64,000 nt of DNA from Fragaria x ananassa (GCA_034370585.1 CP139768.1:18624501-18688500), one strand, 5' to 3'; shown: positions 1 to 12,087, counted from the first letter of the stretch. The notes: generated by a model not told the origin, from the letters alone. Program-made: numbers and translations.

Positions 1-1133
1 GGCTACATACTTACCATATTGAGCATAGTTTGTGATGAGGTCCGACTTTATCTTGAAGATGTCAACGTAAGTGACATTAGCTTCAGGGAAATTCTTCTTG
101 AATTTCAAGCAAATCTCATGTAGCTGTTCATTGAAAGCAGTAGCAGCACGGTTATGTGAAGCAACACATCCAACCTGGTTCAGATATGATGGATCTTTCC
201 CAAACGTTGCTATAATTCTTGGTAGGCATCCTAGTGGACCAGTGTTATGAATCCAAAAATTCCTAGCCCCCTGGTTATATAGTTTCTGCAAATGAAAGAA
301 ACCCTATGTTGTCACGAAAGACTTCCAATTCTCGAGAAGGAAAAGACATACCTAATTACCTCAAATCCGGTCTCCAGTTCTGTCAGAATAGCTGGAATCG
401 AAGCAACAACTTGGTCTTCTGATTTGGAATAAAATGCACCATCAAGATCATTCTGTCCCACATCAAAAGTGTATAGGCCTTGCTTGAAATAATCTTCATA
501 TGGGAGGACTGGTTGAAGCTTCTTGTCTAAATCACACATCAAAAGTTCTCATGGTCAGTGATGACAAACCAAACACATTATGCATCCATGCACAACATTA
601 GTACCTTTCTTAGCCAGTAACTCAAGAACTCGAGCCTTGAATCGTACGAATTGAGCAACCTGAATTCCATAGGAAAATGGATTTGTTGCAGATGCTTTGG
701 CTGGAAGAATGGTAGCCCCTCCGGTTGCGAAATTACATCCTGTTTGGAAGCTTGGTGCACCAACTGAATCCAAGTAAGGATTCAAATAGGATAGGTTCAT
801 TGTAGTCACTGCAGCATAAGACATGCATACTGTATGTAAACTATTGAATACTAGAGTTCAAATTAAGCTCAAAATGCTTTATACTAAAGTTATGTTGGAC
901 ATAGACACAACACCGGAAGGCCCTTACGTACCAAAATAGTCAATGATCAAATAGCCATTGCAGAAGCGTTTAATTGGAAAACCGACTCCTGCTTGGATGC
1001 CTCCGGTGTCTGAATTCGAATCACCAAAGTTAAAAACTGCCGGATAAGTGAGATTGATGGGAATACCAGTTATAGGTAACAGTACAGAAACAAAGGCTAG
1101 GAAATGAAGGTTAAAGACTACTTTCATAGCCAT
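1..1133 (-). CDS. GDSL esterase/lipase, 5' four exons (runs off left edge)
   Basis: Secreted or vacuolar GDSL-family serine esterase/lipase; substrate unknown. Four exons join in frame with GT-AG borders: 1133-932, 808-605, 526-360 and 285-15 (281 residues). The donor at 14-13 shows that at least one more exon lies beyond the window. An N-terminal hydrophobic signal-like segment (about residues 5-24) is followed by block I FNFGDSNSDTGG with the putative catalytic Ser39, a block II-like GCNFATGGATI near 91-101, and block III GQND at 159-162. The C-terminal Asp/His block is outside the window. I chose the ATG at 1133 because the signal-like peptide starts there; an in-frame ATG at 1142 is also possible. 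The frame is open throughout, unlike its tandem neighbour. The family assignment is secure. Confidence 0.88.
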
Positions 1134-1142
1134 GGCAACCAA

Positions 1143-1901
1143 ACAAGTATGGTTAATTAGATCATAGAATAAGTGAAAAAATGGTCTGGTAATATAGTGC
1201 TCAAAGTTGGTGATGTCTTTTTCTCCTTCAAACAGATGGAAGAAGTTAGGTTAGATATATGGGTGCCTTGTAAGCTGAAATAAGCTTGCTAAATAGGGAT
1301 TGGATGTAAATCTATGAACTTGAAGTATCTCAAGTCCACATGGGAAGGTTTAAAGCATCCTAGTCAAAAATCAAAATGATGCCAGCTTCTTATTGTATTG
1401 CTTTGTCAAACCTAACCCGTCACTGCAAGCCTCATCTGGAGATACTTGGGAGGTGATCCAAAGCATCTAAGACAAGTTTAGCCAAGAAAACCTGCCTCTT
1501 TAATTAGTAGTTGGTGATCTTGGAATGTGTTGTTAGATCATCACTATGATTTTTTCTCCTTCGAATTTATGATTTCATGACTTCATGATGCATGTTATGC
1601 ATTAATATATTGTAGAATTTTCCTAATGTAATCAACACAAAGAATGTGTTTGATTATTCGTGCGCTTCTTCCTCTCTACCTTGTTACTATGTAAACTCTT
1701 TTTTTTTTAATTTTTTTTTATTATGTGAAAGATACTATGTAAGCTCTTTTGTGCAATGTCTGAGAATTTTTTTTCAGATAAACAGTATGCAAAGTGTGTA
1801 TTACTTCACTAGTGACTGTATCTAGCTGTGTTGTAAACATAATTGTAGTCGATGGATCGTTTGAATTGATAACTTATTACATTGTTGATGAGTGTGACAT
1901 G
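1143..1901. other. Spacer between tandem GDSL copies
   Basis: AT-rich spacer, presumably holding the promoter of the left GDSL gene (read leftwards) and the 3' flank of the right copy. Poly-T runs lie near 1700-1775. I see no coding sequence or element with defined ends. Confidence 0.5.
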
Positions 1902-3382
1902 CTACTCAAGGTCTGGCTTCCCATAAGAAATTTTGCCTTCAATGGAAGAGTTCAGGTAGTCTGTGTAGTTTCCTGTCAATATCTGCGAGGACACGTATTG
2001 ATTTGCAGCTTCTGTATAGTGAGTAGTGACTACCATCCCAATTCACATACTCAGCTGGATTATTGCATGGTGTTGCAGTAACCATAGTCCCATTTAGATT
2101 CTTGGTTTGGCCACAAGCTATCCGGCCATCAAAATTTAATGGCAGGCCACCGTACCCACAGCAAGCAGCTATGCCTTGTTTGAAACCTGGAAAAAAGCAA
2201 CAATAACACGGAATTTACCATCAACAAAGAAGGCAAAACTTAGTGAAAGATATGAAAGTTCTATAAAAAGCAGGCAGGTTACGAACTTACCATATCAATA
2301 TTGAGCATAGTTTGTGATGAGGTCCAACTTAGTGAAGTTCTTAAATTTCAAGCAAATATCATGTAGTTGTTCATTGAAAGCAGTAGCAGCACGGTTATGT
2401 GAAGCAACACATCCAAGCTGATTCGATTTTGACGGTTCTTTCCCAAATGTTGCTATAATTCTTGGTAGGCATCCTAGTGGACGTGTGTTATGAGTCCAAA
2501 AATTCCTAGCCCCCTGATATACAGTTTCTGCAGGAAAAAAAAAAAAAAAGGATATCTTTCGTTGTCACGAAAGACTTCCAATTCTTGAGAAGGAAAAGAG
2601 ATACCTAATTACCTCAAATCCTGTCTCGAGTTCTGCCAGAATAGATGCAATTTAAGCCACAACTGGGTCTTCTGATTTGGAATCAAATGCACCATTAAGA
2701 TCATTTTGTCCCACATCAAAAGTGTAAAGCCCTTGCTTGAAATAATCTTCATATGGGAGCACTGGCTGAAAAGCTTCTTGTCTAAATCACACACTAACAT
2801 TTCTCATGATCAGTAAGTTCCACATGACAAACCAAACACATCATGCATCCATGCACAACTTCAGTACCTGCCTTAGCCAGAAACTCAAGTACACGAGCCT
2901 TGAATCGGACAAACTGAACAACCTGAATTCCGAATGAAAATGGATTTATTGAAGATGCTTTGGCCGGAAGAATGGTAGCGTCTGCAGTTGCAAAATTACA
3001 TCCTGTTTGGAAGCTTGGTGCCCCAACTGAATCCAAGTAAGGATTCAGATAGGCTAGGTCCATTGCAGTCACTGCAACATAAAACATTCATAGTGTATGT
3101 GAACTCATAAATACTAAACTTAAAAAGCTCAAAATGATTTACACTAATGTTGGACATAAACACAACACCAAAAGGCCTTACCAAAATAGTTGATCAAATA
3201 GCCATTGCAGAAGCGTTTAGTGGGAAAACCGACACCTGCTTGAAGGCCTCCGGTGTCTGAATTCGAATCACCAAAGTTAGAAACTGCCGAATAAGTGAGA
3301 CTGATGAATGTGAAGGTAACACTGCTGTCATTGCAGACAAAAAGGCTAGGATTTGAAGGATAGAGACTACTTTCAAAGCCAT
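1902..3382 (-). pseudogene. GDSL esterase/lipase pseudogene (tandem copy)
   Basis: Same exon order as the left-hand GDSL gene, and it still shows the block FGDSNSDTGG, GCNFATADATI and, in the last exon, ACCGYGG and CGQTKNLNGT. It is broken in several places. Exon 1 has a frameshift between the signal peptide (ATG at 3382) and the GDS block. Exon 3 has extra bases after DKKL that shift the frame, and then an in-frame TAA about 40 codons later. Exon 4 has lost roughly 40 bp relative to the sister gene and has a further indel at its start. The last exon (about 2187-1902) has a small duplication near WDGSHY that shifts the frame before YTEAANQYV. The homologous frame ends at the TAG at 1904-1902. 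Clearly a decayed tandem duplicate. Confidence 0.85.
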
Positions 3383-3499
3383 GGTAACTGAATGATGTAT
3401 GATCACTTGGATCATAGGATAAATGAAACAATGGTCTAGTAATATAAGAGCTAGCAAAAGTTTGGTGATGCCTATTCTCCTTCAACAGTGAAATATGGG

Positions 3500-3856
3500 G
3501 TGCTTGGTGCGCTGAAAGAAATCTGCTAAATATGGAATGTCATGAACTTGAAGTACCTTAAATCTTCAATCGAAATCCAAGTCAAATTGATGTTAAATTC
3601 TAATCGTGTTGCTAATGCTTCGTCATACCTAAACCAGGTATGTTCTAGCATGTGTTCATTAGGATAAACACAAACACACAACTTGTTCGACGGGCCGGGT
3701 CAGGTGGATTCGGGTCCAAGACCCGAGAGTAAAACCCTCTTAGAAATTAGAAAACCCCCAAAGAGCTAAACCCTCCTCAAGTCTCCGCCACAACACTGCT
3801 ACTCAGTAGTAGAGCCCCTCTCTCTCTCTTCTTCTTCTTCTTCATTCCGATTTCCG
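3500..3856. promoter_or_regulatory. Divergent promoter region and 5' leader of EF-Tu
   Basis: Short intergenic interval between the divergent GDSL pseudogene and the EF-Tu gene. It carries a CT-rich leader just before the ATG and AAACCCTCC-like stretches; a true telo-box AAACCCTAA falls just inside the first exon (near 3878), a motif common in plant translation genes. No clear TATA box was seen. Confidence 0.4.
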
Positions 3857-6800
3857 ATGGCTTCGGTCGCTCTCCGAAACCCTAACTCCCGCCGCCTCCT
3901 CCCCGTCTCCTCCCAAATCTACTCCTGCTGCCGCGGATCCGCCGCCGCCACTGCATCTCCGATCTCCTCCAAAAATGACCGCTCTTACAACCCCATTCCT
4001 TGGTGGAGATCCATGGCCACCTTCACACGAACGTTAGTTTTTCTCCTCTCTACGTTTGTTACTATTAGGGTTTAGGGTTTTGAGCCGATTAGTAATATTG
4101 GGGTTTTGTCTTAGTTCATCAAAGATTGGATTTTTAAGTTGTTTATGTAATTGTTTCATTAGGAAAATGAGTTTCTTAGAGAACCCATGTTGGATTTTGT
4201 ATTGGGTTACCTAGCCCTGTTGAATTTTTTTCTTTTTACTGAATTGGGTTTAGCCTAGTTTTGGTTTTCTTGTTTAGTTTGATGAATTTGAATGTTAAAG
4301 GGTGAGGATTTATGTATATAGTGGTGTTTGCCTAACAGGAAACCTCATGTGAATGTGGGAACTATTGGACATGTCGATCACGGCAAGACGACTCTGACTG
4401 CTGCAATTACAAGGGTTTGTGTCACTGATCCCATTGTCTTATTTTCATTTTCTTCTCATTTTCTTCTCGATACATAGTTTAAAAGGAGAATGCTTTGTTT
4501 AAAAGGTCCGGATTTTTGCATTTTCGGTTGTGATAATGGTTGGGTTTTTGTCAGGTACTTGCGGAAGAAGGGAAAGCTAAGGCAATAGCCTTTGATGAAA
4601 TTGACAAGGCCCCTGAAGAAAAAAAGAGAGGAATTACAATTGCTACGGTTAGTATGTGGTTTTTTATTTTTTGAGGCTTGCCTTTTGATTGGAATGTTAT
4701 AGCTACCGTATCTGCTATCTCCCTTGTCATTTCATATGTAGCTTAGTTTGCTTTGATTTTGTAGGCTCATGTGGAGTATGAGACCACAAAACGCCATTAT
4801 GCTCATGTGGACTGCCCAGGACATGCTGATTATGTCAAAGTAAGTTTTTTTTGCTACATAAGTTAAAGTAGAGAATATTGTATAGCTTTGTGCCTCTGTA
4901 TATTAACTTGATTCGTGATTGGCAGAACATGATTACTGGAGCTGCTCAAATGGATGGGGGTATTCTTGTTGTATCCGCGCCTGATGGGCCTATGCCACAA
5001 ACTAAGGAACACATTCTGCTTGCACGCCAGGTGGGTATTACTGATGCCTAATTCGAAATCAACTCCAACCTATGTGTTTATCTATGCATTTGCAATGTAA
5101 TAGTAATGGATGTATTGTTTTTGTTGGGTGTAATCATAGGTTGGTGTGCCATCGCTTGTGTGTTTCCTCAATAAAGTTGATGCCGTTGATGATCCAGAGT
5201 TGTTGGAGCTTGTCGAAATGGAACTCCGTGGTCTGTAAATTTATACTTTATTAATTGACAGCTTTATATTTCAGTCGATTTCTCATACTTGCTCTACAAT
5301 TTTCTGGCAGAACTTCTTAATTTCTACAAGTTCCCTGGGGATGAAATCCCTATTGTCCGTGGTTCAGCCTTGTCTGCTTTGCAAGGCACAAATGACGAGA
5401 TAGGCAAAAAGGCAATTTTGAAATTAATGGAATCTGTGGATCAATACATCCCAGACCCCATACGCCAGCTTGACAAGCCTTTCCTTATGCCAATTGAAGA
5501 CGTTTTCTCAATTCAAGTAAGCTGGACATGCTTTTAGCTGCAACAGGTTTTATGTGCAACTTCTTTTCTTGATGAAATGTACTGCATTCATGATAATAAC
5601 ACTGTTACTAAACTTTTGATAACAAAACTGATAGTTTAAGCTTTTTGAGAACATTCATTCGGGTTTTTTCTTTGTCCTGAATTGCTTTTTGTTCTAATGT
5701 CATAATCTTGAAGATAGTGATTTGCTCTGTTCTTATTTATTGTCTTTTCTGTGCTGAATTCATTAATTCATGTTTGTTAAAGGGTCGTGGAACTGTTGCT
5801 ACTGGACGCATTGAACAAGGGTGCATTAAAGTTGGTGAGGAAGTTGAGATTCTGGGGCTACATCAGGTGTGTGTGTGTATGCGCTTTTTTAAGTTACACG
5901 ATGCTGCGTAGTGTTCCTTGTACATTTCTGTAGTGGATGATAAAATATACAATTTCTGGAGTTTCAGTTATAAGACTACAGCACAGTGAATTAGGTGGTA
6001 TTGATCATTGAAATAGTATCATTGATGATAGAATACCATTCTAAGAACGTTGGTCCTGACTCCTAAGATTGAACTTTCTTTTTCAGTCCGGTCCTCAAAA
6101 AACTGTGGTGACAGGTGTTGAGATGTTCAAGAAAATCTTAGATCGAGGGGAAGTAAGTCACTGATTCTAAAACCTCGTCAAGTTGATAAGGTTCTTTTTA
6201 CAATTGGAAATATTTCTCATGATAAGTTTATGAACTTGACTAGGCTGGTGACAATGTGGGTCTTCTTCTTCGAGGTCTAAAACGAGAAGATATACAACGA
6301 GGACAGGTGTGTGGTTGTAGTTGCACCAGGAAATTCACCTATTCCTGATTTGTACTTTATGTGTTACATTTTAAAACCATGAATTGTTTGGCTGTTCCAA
6401 TTTGAAGGTTTTTAAAATTTTATACTTTGTATAGGTAATTGCTAAGCCAGGAACAGTGAAAACACACAAGAGATTTGAAGCAGAGATATATGTTCTCACA
6501 AAGGATGAAGGTGGACGTCATACTGCCTTTTTCTCAAACTACATGCCTCAGTTTTATTTGAGGACTGCAGATATCACTGGAAAAGTAGAATTGCCGGATG
6601 ATGTTAAAATGGTTATGCCTGGTGACAACGTGACTGCAGTTTTTGAGCTGATGCTACCTGTTCCCCTTGAAGCAGGTATGTCGACGTCATGGTTTATTCC
6701 TGGTGATATCCCCAGTTATTCGCTTTATTCATTAGTTTGACTTGTTTTATTCTTTCAATATTCTTTGTAAACCAAGTGTAGTTGTTTTGTTCATGCTGTG

Positions 6801-6906
6801 GTAGTGAAACTAAGTATATTCCCTATATTGATTCGCAGGTCAAAGATTTGCATTGAGGGAGGGAGGTAGAACAGTTGGTGCCGGGGTGGTTTCAAAACTA
6901 CTTTGA
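3857..6906 (+). CDS. Mitochondrial translation elongation factor Tu
   Basis: GTPase that delivers aminoacyl-tRNA to the mitochondrial ribosome. Twelve exons join in phase: 3857-4032, 4339-4414, 4555-4647, 4765-4839, 4926-5030, 5140-5230, 5311-5516, 5783-5866, 6087-6152, 6244-6306, 6435-6675 and 6839-6906, giving 447 aa, the usual size for the plant mitochondrial form. Residues 1-58 are rich in Arg, Ser and Ala and fit a mitochondrial presequence ending near RSMATFTRT. The GTPase motifs are present: GHVDHGKT (69-76), RGIT (109-112), DCPGH (131-135) and NKVD (186-189); domains 2 and 3 follow, ending in GAGVVSKLL. The sequence is bacterial-type EF-Tu, not cytosolic EF-1 alpha. The 5' leader has a CT repeat (3819-3842). 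No lesions. Confidence 0.96.
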
Positions 6907-8074
6907 GCAGAGACGTTCTAACGCTGGAGCCTTGATTTCCCTTTCTATGCTCATAAAGGGGCACTTGGAAAAACATGACGTGGTTATTCGTTGCATATTT
7001 TGAGTTTTATGCGTTTGTTTTAGGTATTCTCAACGATATTATTTGTTAGAGAAGGAAAACTTCGCAGCTCTGCCATAGTTTTTTTTGCACATTAGTTTCT
7101 TTTCGGGGCTGACGATAATAATGTAATCAGTGTCGAAGTGTCTTATATAGTTGTTTATGTACGATGTGAGTTCCTCTCAAATATTTTTTGCTGTCATTAG
7201 CGATGCCCCCGGGTGTTGGTGTTTCCAACTTTCCACATGAAATCTAGAGAAATTGGTCTGAATGGTATACGAACTTTTGCTTATTATAAATTTTAGTATA
7301 TCAAGTATAGAAAATATCATAACGGTATCTTATGTTTTCATCCTGACTTAAGATTGGTAAATATAGCTATTAAGATGACTAATTTACCCGTAAGTTTTTT
7401 TTAATTATTTGTTTTCATATTTCAGAAATATTAGAAGATGTTTTAGAATTTGATGTTTTGGGTTGGCTTTTATCCTTGTTGTTTCTGTTGACACTCAAAG
7501 ATCTTATTGTTACCGTTGACATTCATGGATGATTGAGATGAAGAACTGATTATTAACAAAGAAAAGTGACAATGAATTTTTTCTCTACGTTATTAAAAAT
7601 ATAAAAAACCAAAAAAATAAAATTAAAATATAAAAACAAAGAAGAAAAATTAACAAAAAAAATTATAATTTAAGGGTAAATTGGTCATCTCTTTTTTGTA
7701 TGAGGGTAAATTAGTCATCTTAATGATTATATATACCAATCTTAAGTTGGGATGGAAACATGAGATACTAATATGAAATTAAGGCCAATTACATAGAAAT
7801 CCACTTTGAAATATTTTCTTCCATATAAATCCACCCAAACAGTTTTACCGATATAAGTCCATCAAGTTTAAATAGAGTTTATATTAGTTATTAAAGTTCA
7901 ACAAAATTACAGACTGTCATCCAAACAAAAAAATTAGATTATCTCTTTTATATTTACAAAAATACCACTATTGTGAACAGCCAATAACTACCTTCTTTTC
8001 TAGAAAAGTCTTCGGCCTAGGTCTCTAACGAATTTTCTGGCCGATCTTCGGTGAGGATTTTGGCGACCACAAAA

Positions 8075-8405
8075 GTCAATATTAATGACCAAAAAAGATA
8101 CTACCGCTGACAACAAAAACTACTATTACCAGCAAAAAAAGATAATACTTTCATAAACAAAAGCTGTTACTACTAACAAAAAAAATTACTACCACCAGCA
8201 AAAAAACTATAAATATACTACCACCAGCAACAAAATATACTATCTCTAGCAACAAAAGCTATTACCATAAATTTGAAACTCCAACACTGATGTCATAAAT
8301 TTTTACCAACTAGCACCAGTATGTATAGATACTATCATAAGCACATAAAGATACTACCATCGTAGCAGAAAGATACTATCACAATTATAGAAAGCTACTC
8401 CTCTG
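8075..8405. repeat. Degenerate short tandem repeats
   Basis: Loose repetition of units such as ACTACCACCAGCAA(A/C)AAAA and AAAGATACTACCAT over about 330 bp, inside the inner transposon. The units vary in length and sequence. Not coding. Confidence 0.55.
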
Positions 8406-8903
8406 GACAGTTACAATTCTATCTTATCTGAGAGTTTCTGAATAATAATAGTTACCGAACAGTCATGCAACTACTTCAACACCTCTTAATGAGCCATATT
8501 AAATAGATCACCAAATCAAATCCAAACACCAAAAATAGAGAAACCAGAAAAAAAAAATTTGAAGCTGTTCGGATAATCAAAGTGAGACATTAGAAGAGGT
8601 TTACATCGATGGCTCAGATCTGAGGGTTTGAGAGCTTTCCACTAATTTCATCGAGAACGACGACGACCTAGGGCACAATCGAGACATCAACGTAGAGCCG
8701 GCTACGTCGAGGTCGAGATTGAGGCGTCGTCTTCAGCCGACGGCATCGTTGAGGTCGAGTCGTCGTCATTGTCGTCGGAGAAGCAGATCGACGCCAGAGA
8801 TATAGGCTTCGGAATCGAAAGTGCGAGAGAGGAAGAGTACGGGTTGCTGGCGCCTATCTGGTATTCAGATGAGGATTATCTCATCGTTGTTTGAAGCTCT
8901 GAT

Positions 8904-9631
8904 CAGGGCCGGCCTGATATTTTGGGGGCTCGAAGCGGAAAAAAAAAATTGGGGCTCCCTACCCAAAAAGTATATAAAGTATATTTGTGCACGTGACATA
9001 ACATAACAGTAAAACTCTCAATAATAATGAAATGTCATGTCACAAAGATTAAAATAAAAATATGAAAATTACAAATATCAATTGGAGCCATATAGCATCC
9101 TGTAAAACATAATCTTACCGAATTATAGGCATAAACATAATTTTAAACATAAATAAAGACATGAAATCAAACATTCAATGATTCAAATACTCAAACCAAA
9201 ACATATCTACTCTCACAATCAATCTTCTGAATTGAAATCAAAACTCTTCTCATTCTCAATTTCAAGTTCTCAACTATAAAATTGTAAAAACTATGGAATT
9301 GGACCCATTAGAGATTTAAAGGAGAATGACAAACTTACCTGACTTTCGTCGGAGAGACCTCAGAAAGTCGAGGGTTGCTGGCTTGCGGCAAGGAGACCTT
9401 GATAGTTGATATGAGAAACCGAGAAAGATGTGTGCGGCCATGCGGCAGTTGTCCCAGTCGATGACTCGATCAAAGAGAAAGAAAGTTATAGAAGTTTGCG
9501 TGGGTTTATGTTTAGAGTATGTCAATTTTATATATATGTGTGTGTGTGTGCGCGTGCGCGCGCGCTTGGAATTTTTTTTTCTGGGGGCCCTAAGCATAGG
9601 CTTGTTAGGCTTTAAACCAAGGCCGGTACTC
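8904..9631. mobile_element. Non-autonomous hAT element (728 bp)
   Basis: Starts CAGGGCCGGCCTGA and ends with the imperfect complement GGCCGGTACTC. It is flanked by an 8-bp target duplication with one mismatch, GCTCTGAT (8896-8903) and GCTCCGAT (9632-9639). An 8-bp duplication and CAGGGCCGG-type ends are classic for plant hAT elements. The interior is AT-rich, with a TG/CG dinucleotide run near 9530-9566 and no transposase. This is the third level of the nest. Confidence 0.82.
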
Positions 9632-10593
9632 GCTCCGATTTCTAGAGAGAGAGAGAGAGTGGGTTTGGGTAGACGCTGGTTGATGGATTTGAGATATAGA
9701 TAACGGTAATTTAGAAAGAACGAAAAAAAATAGGTGATAGGTTTGGGCCACAAAGTTGACTTGTGTGAGTAAAATTGTTAAAGTGGACTTGTGTAGGAAA
9801 AAATGTTGAGAATGTGACTTATGTGAAATTTTCTATATTTTTAAAACTTGATATATCAAAGTTTATAAGGAGCAAAAGTTTGTATACTATTCAGACGAAT
9901 TTCTCTAAAATATAATATCTTTGAAGGTAGTTGACAGAAACTGTAGCCGCAGAAATAAATAGAATTAGGGATGGGTTCGGTTTTCACCTAAAATCGAAAA
10001 CCAAACCGAATAAAAAATTCGGTTCTGTTCGGTTCGGTTTGGTTTCGGTTTTTCTTCTTCTTTCATAAAATAATTTTTCTTAAAACTTGTATGTTTTTGG
10101 CTTAGTACAAAATTATTGTATTTTAGGTCTTTTTTTCTTTTCTTCCATTACTTGTTTTTATAAGCACATATAATATATCAATAAAAAATTTGACAATGAT
10201 TCTTCAACAAACCAACAATTTATAAACCGAATAGATACTTTGAAAGTTTAATACTCAATAATTTCGAAAGTATTAGAAATTGACCACACTAGCACACCAT
10301 GAAACCATAGTTTTAAAACTTCTAAGTTCATCTTGAACAGAAAATATAGATTCCATAGTTTAAAGTCTATCCAAATAAATTCCGAATTTTAAAGTTTAAA
10401 AATCATAAATTTGAATAATGACGAGAAAATAAATTAAATATTAGTCTCTCATCTAAAGCTCTCAAAAATAAGATCTTCGATTTTAGAGGTAACATATCAC
10501 TTTCTATACTTCGCATACACGACACCTAAAACATTTTTATATGTACATAAAATGAAAATAAAAAACAAAATATTAGAAAAGTCAAACATATAA

Positions 10594-11829
10594 GGATTAA
10601 ATTCAGTGTGCTACCTTAAACTTTAGGTCATTCATCACGTGTGTCCCTGTTTTTTCTTTTCAATCACGTGTACCCTTAAACTCTGAAAATCTATCAAACT
10701 CAGACAAAATACAAAATTACACCCAAAAGTGACGTCATGATCTGACGTGGAAGAGACAAGCATGACCCACTTATCAGTTTCTAACCCCTCACGGAGGGTA
10801 GAGATGTAATTTTGATCCATTTTATTGATTTTTTTTTGTTTACTTTGCCATATTTTTTTTCTTTCTGTTTTCTTCTCTTCTCCTCTCCTTCCTCTCTCTC
10901 GATCTCTCTCTCCAACTCTCATCTTCCCCAAATTTCTTTTTAACCGTAACCCTCCTTGATTCTTTCTACCGGACCATGATTCAGACGGCACCGCCGCCAC
11001 GTTAGTGTTAGTGTTGGTGTAGGGACTGACGGAGACGAGCTAGCATGAGGCGCAACGGTTGCCGATGGTCTTCTTGGGCTCCCTTAGGGCTTTGAGAGCG
11101 GTGCGGCGGGTCTTGAAGAGGACGAAGCCGTTGCTTTTGGCTTTTTTGGTGAGTTTGTCCATGATGAGATTGGAGTCCTCGACTTGTCGAAAGGCTTGAA
11201 GGCAGAGACGAAGACTTCGCGAGTGGTGTCCCAGCTGAGGTCGTGGACGAAGATCTTCCGGTGGGTGACGTCGGCGTTGACTGCGCGGCGGATGCGTTTG
11301 CGGACGGAGGAGTCAGCGGAGGTGACGAAGGTTATGATGGAGATGAGCTGCTCTTTTGGAGTAAGGCTCTACGAGCTGGGAGAGGGACTCTGACGGGTCC
11401 GACTAACCCGGACCTGGACCCGGTTTGAAGCTGTTTATGGCGGAGGTCTACTTCTTCTTCTTCGTCGTTTGGTTCAGGTTGTGGTGGTTGTGGAAGATGA
11501 GAGTTGCATAGAGAGATTGAGAAAGAGGAAGCAGAGGAGAAGAAAAAAAAAGGATGGTAAAGTAAAAAAAAATCAGTTTCAATCAAAATGGAAAAAACAG
11601 TAAAATGGGCAAAATGATATATCTATCCTATTTGGGGGGTTAGAAACTGATAAATGGGTCATCCTTGTCTCTTCCATGTCAGATCACGACGTCACTTTTG
11701 GGTGTAATTATGAATTTTGTCCGAGTTTGATAGATTTTCAGAGTATAGGGATACACATGATTGAAAAAAAGAACAGAGACATACCTGATGAGTGACATAA
11801 AATTTAGGGTAGCACACTGAATTTAATCC
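10594..11829. mobile_element. Pack-MULE (Mutator-like element with captured gene fragment)
   Basis: Long TIRs of about 200 bp start GGATTAAATTCAGTG and end CACTGAATTTAATCC. A perfect 9-bp target duplication AACATATAA (10585-10593, 11830-11838) is diagnostic of Mutator-type insertion. The centre is GC-rich compared with the AT-rich surroundings and encodes, on the minus strand, a recognisable RNA-binding-domain fragment rather than a transposase, so this is a Pack-MULE. It sits inside the hAT element at 9966-12079. Confidence 0.88.
11040..11375 (-). pseudogene. Captured RRM fragment resembling UBP1-associated protein 2 (UBA2)
   Basis: Read leftwards the segment gives EPYSK, then KEQLISIITFVTSADSSVRK, HRKIFVHDLSWDTTREVF, then VEDSNLIMDKLTKKAKSNGF, VLFKTRRTALKALREPKK and IGNRCASC, with a stop at 11040. 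This matches the first RRM of plant UBA2-type hnRNP-like proteins: RNP2-like KIFVHDL, RNP1-like SNGFVLFK, and the LEP-KEQL lead-in. Two one-base frameshifts, before KEQL and between AFKPF and VEDSN, break the frame. Upstream on the same strand an acidic EPNDEEEEVD stretch resembles the N-terminus of such proteins. The capture by a Mutator element explains the GC content. I have not compared it with a parent gene. Confidence 0.75.
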
Positions 11830-12087
11830 AACATATAATTATATAGAACATAAAACCTAAAATCATATTGTTCAAATCAAATATTTAATACGAAAATAAA
11901 GACAAAAAAACGACGTCGTTTTAGAGAGATTCGGTTTTTCAGTTCGGTTCGATTTTTCATGGGCCGAAACCAAAAACCAAACCAAACCAATTTAGTTTGG
12001 TTCGGTTTTTCGTAATTCGGTTTCGATTTGGTTTTCGACTCAGTTTTTTTCAATTTTCAATTTCAAAATTCCATCCCTAAATAAAAT

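Larger units (their letters stand above)
7786..9838. mobile_element. Probable inner DNA transposon (MULE-like), boundaries approximate
   Basis: Degenerate inverted ends pair 7788-7870 (AATTACATAGAAATCCACTT and following) with the complement of about 9750-9830 (ATTTCACATAAGTCACATT). The element sits inside one arm of the surrounding hairpin MITE. It contains a run of degenerate short repeats and a GC-richer stretch near 8600-8900 that may be a captured plant fragment, but I recognise no protein. A clean target duplication could not be read. Confidence 0.4.
7247..9905. mobile_element. Hairpin-type MITE, split by later insertions
   Basis: The outer inverted repeats are about 60 bp, beginning GAGAAATT(G/C)GTCTGAAT at 7247 and ending with its complement at 9905, with TA on both sides (7245-7246 and 9906-9907). 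The left arm continues inward (to about 7395) and pairs with 7668-7785, so the original element was a few hundred bp of almost continuous hairpin. About 2 kb was inserted later at about 7785-9840. The possible TA target duplication would fit a Tc1/mariner-like MITE, but the termini are not Stowaway; the superfamily is unassigned. Confidence 0.6.
9966..12079. mobile_element. hAT-type element with TAGGGATG ends, host of a Pack-MULE
   Basis: Ends TAGGGATGG (9966) and CCATCCCTA (12079), with an 8-bp target duplication AATAGAAT / AATAAAAT (9958-9965, 12080-12087; one mismatch). Subterminal regions are packed with GGTTCGGTTT and AAACCGAA motifs, the usual binding-site clusters of this hAT group. 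No transposase frame. About 1.2 kb of its length is the Mutator-type insertion at 10594-11829, so the original hAT was only about 870 bp. Confidence 0.82.

Noticed and set aside
1794..2081. 95-codon plus-strand frame
   Set aside because: Lies antisense to the last exon of the GDSL pseudogene.
9316..9753. 145-codon minus-strand frame
   Set aside because: Crosses the right border of the hAT MITE and a TG/CG dinucleotide run; no motif.
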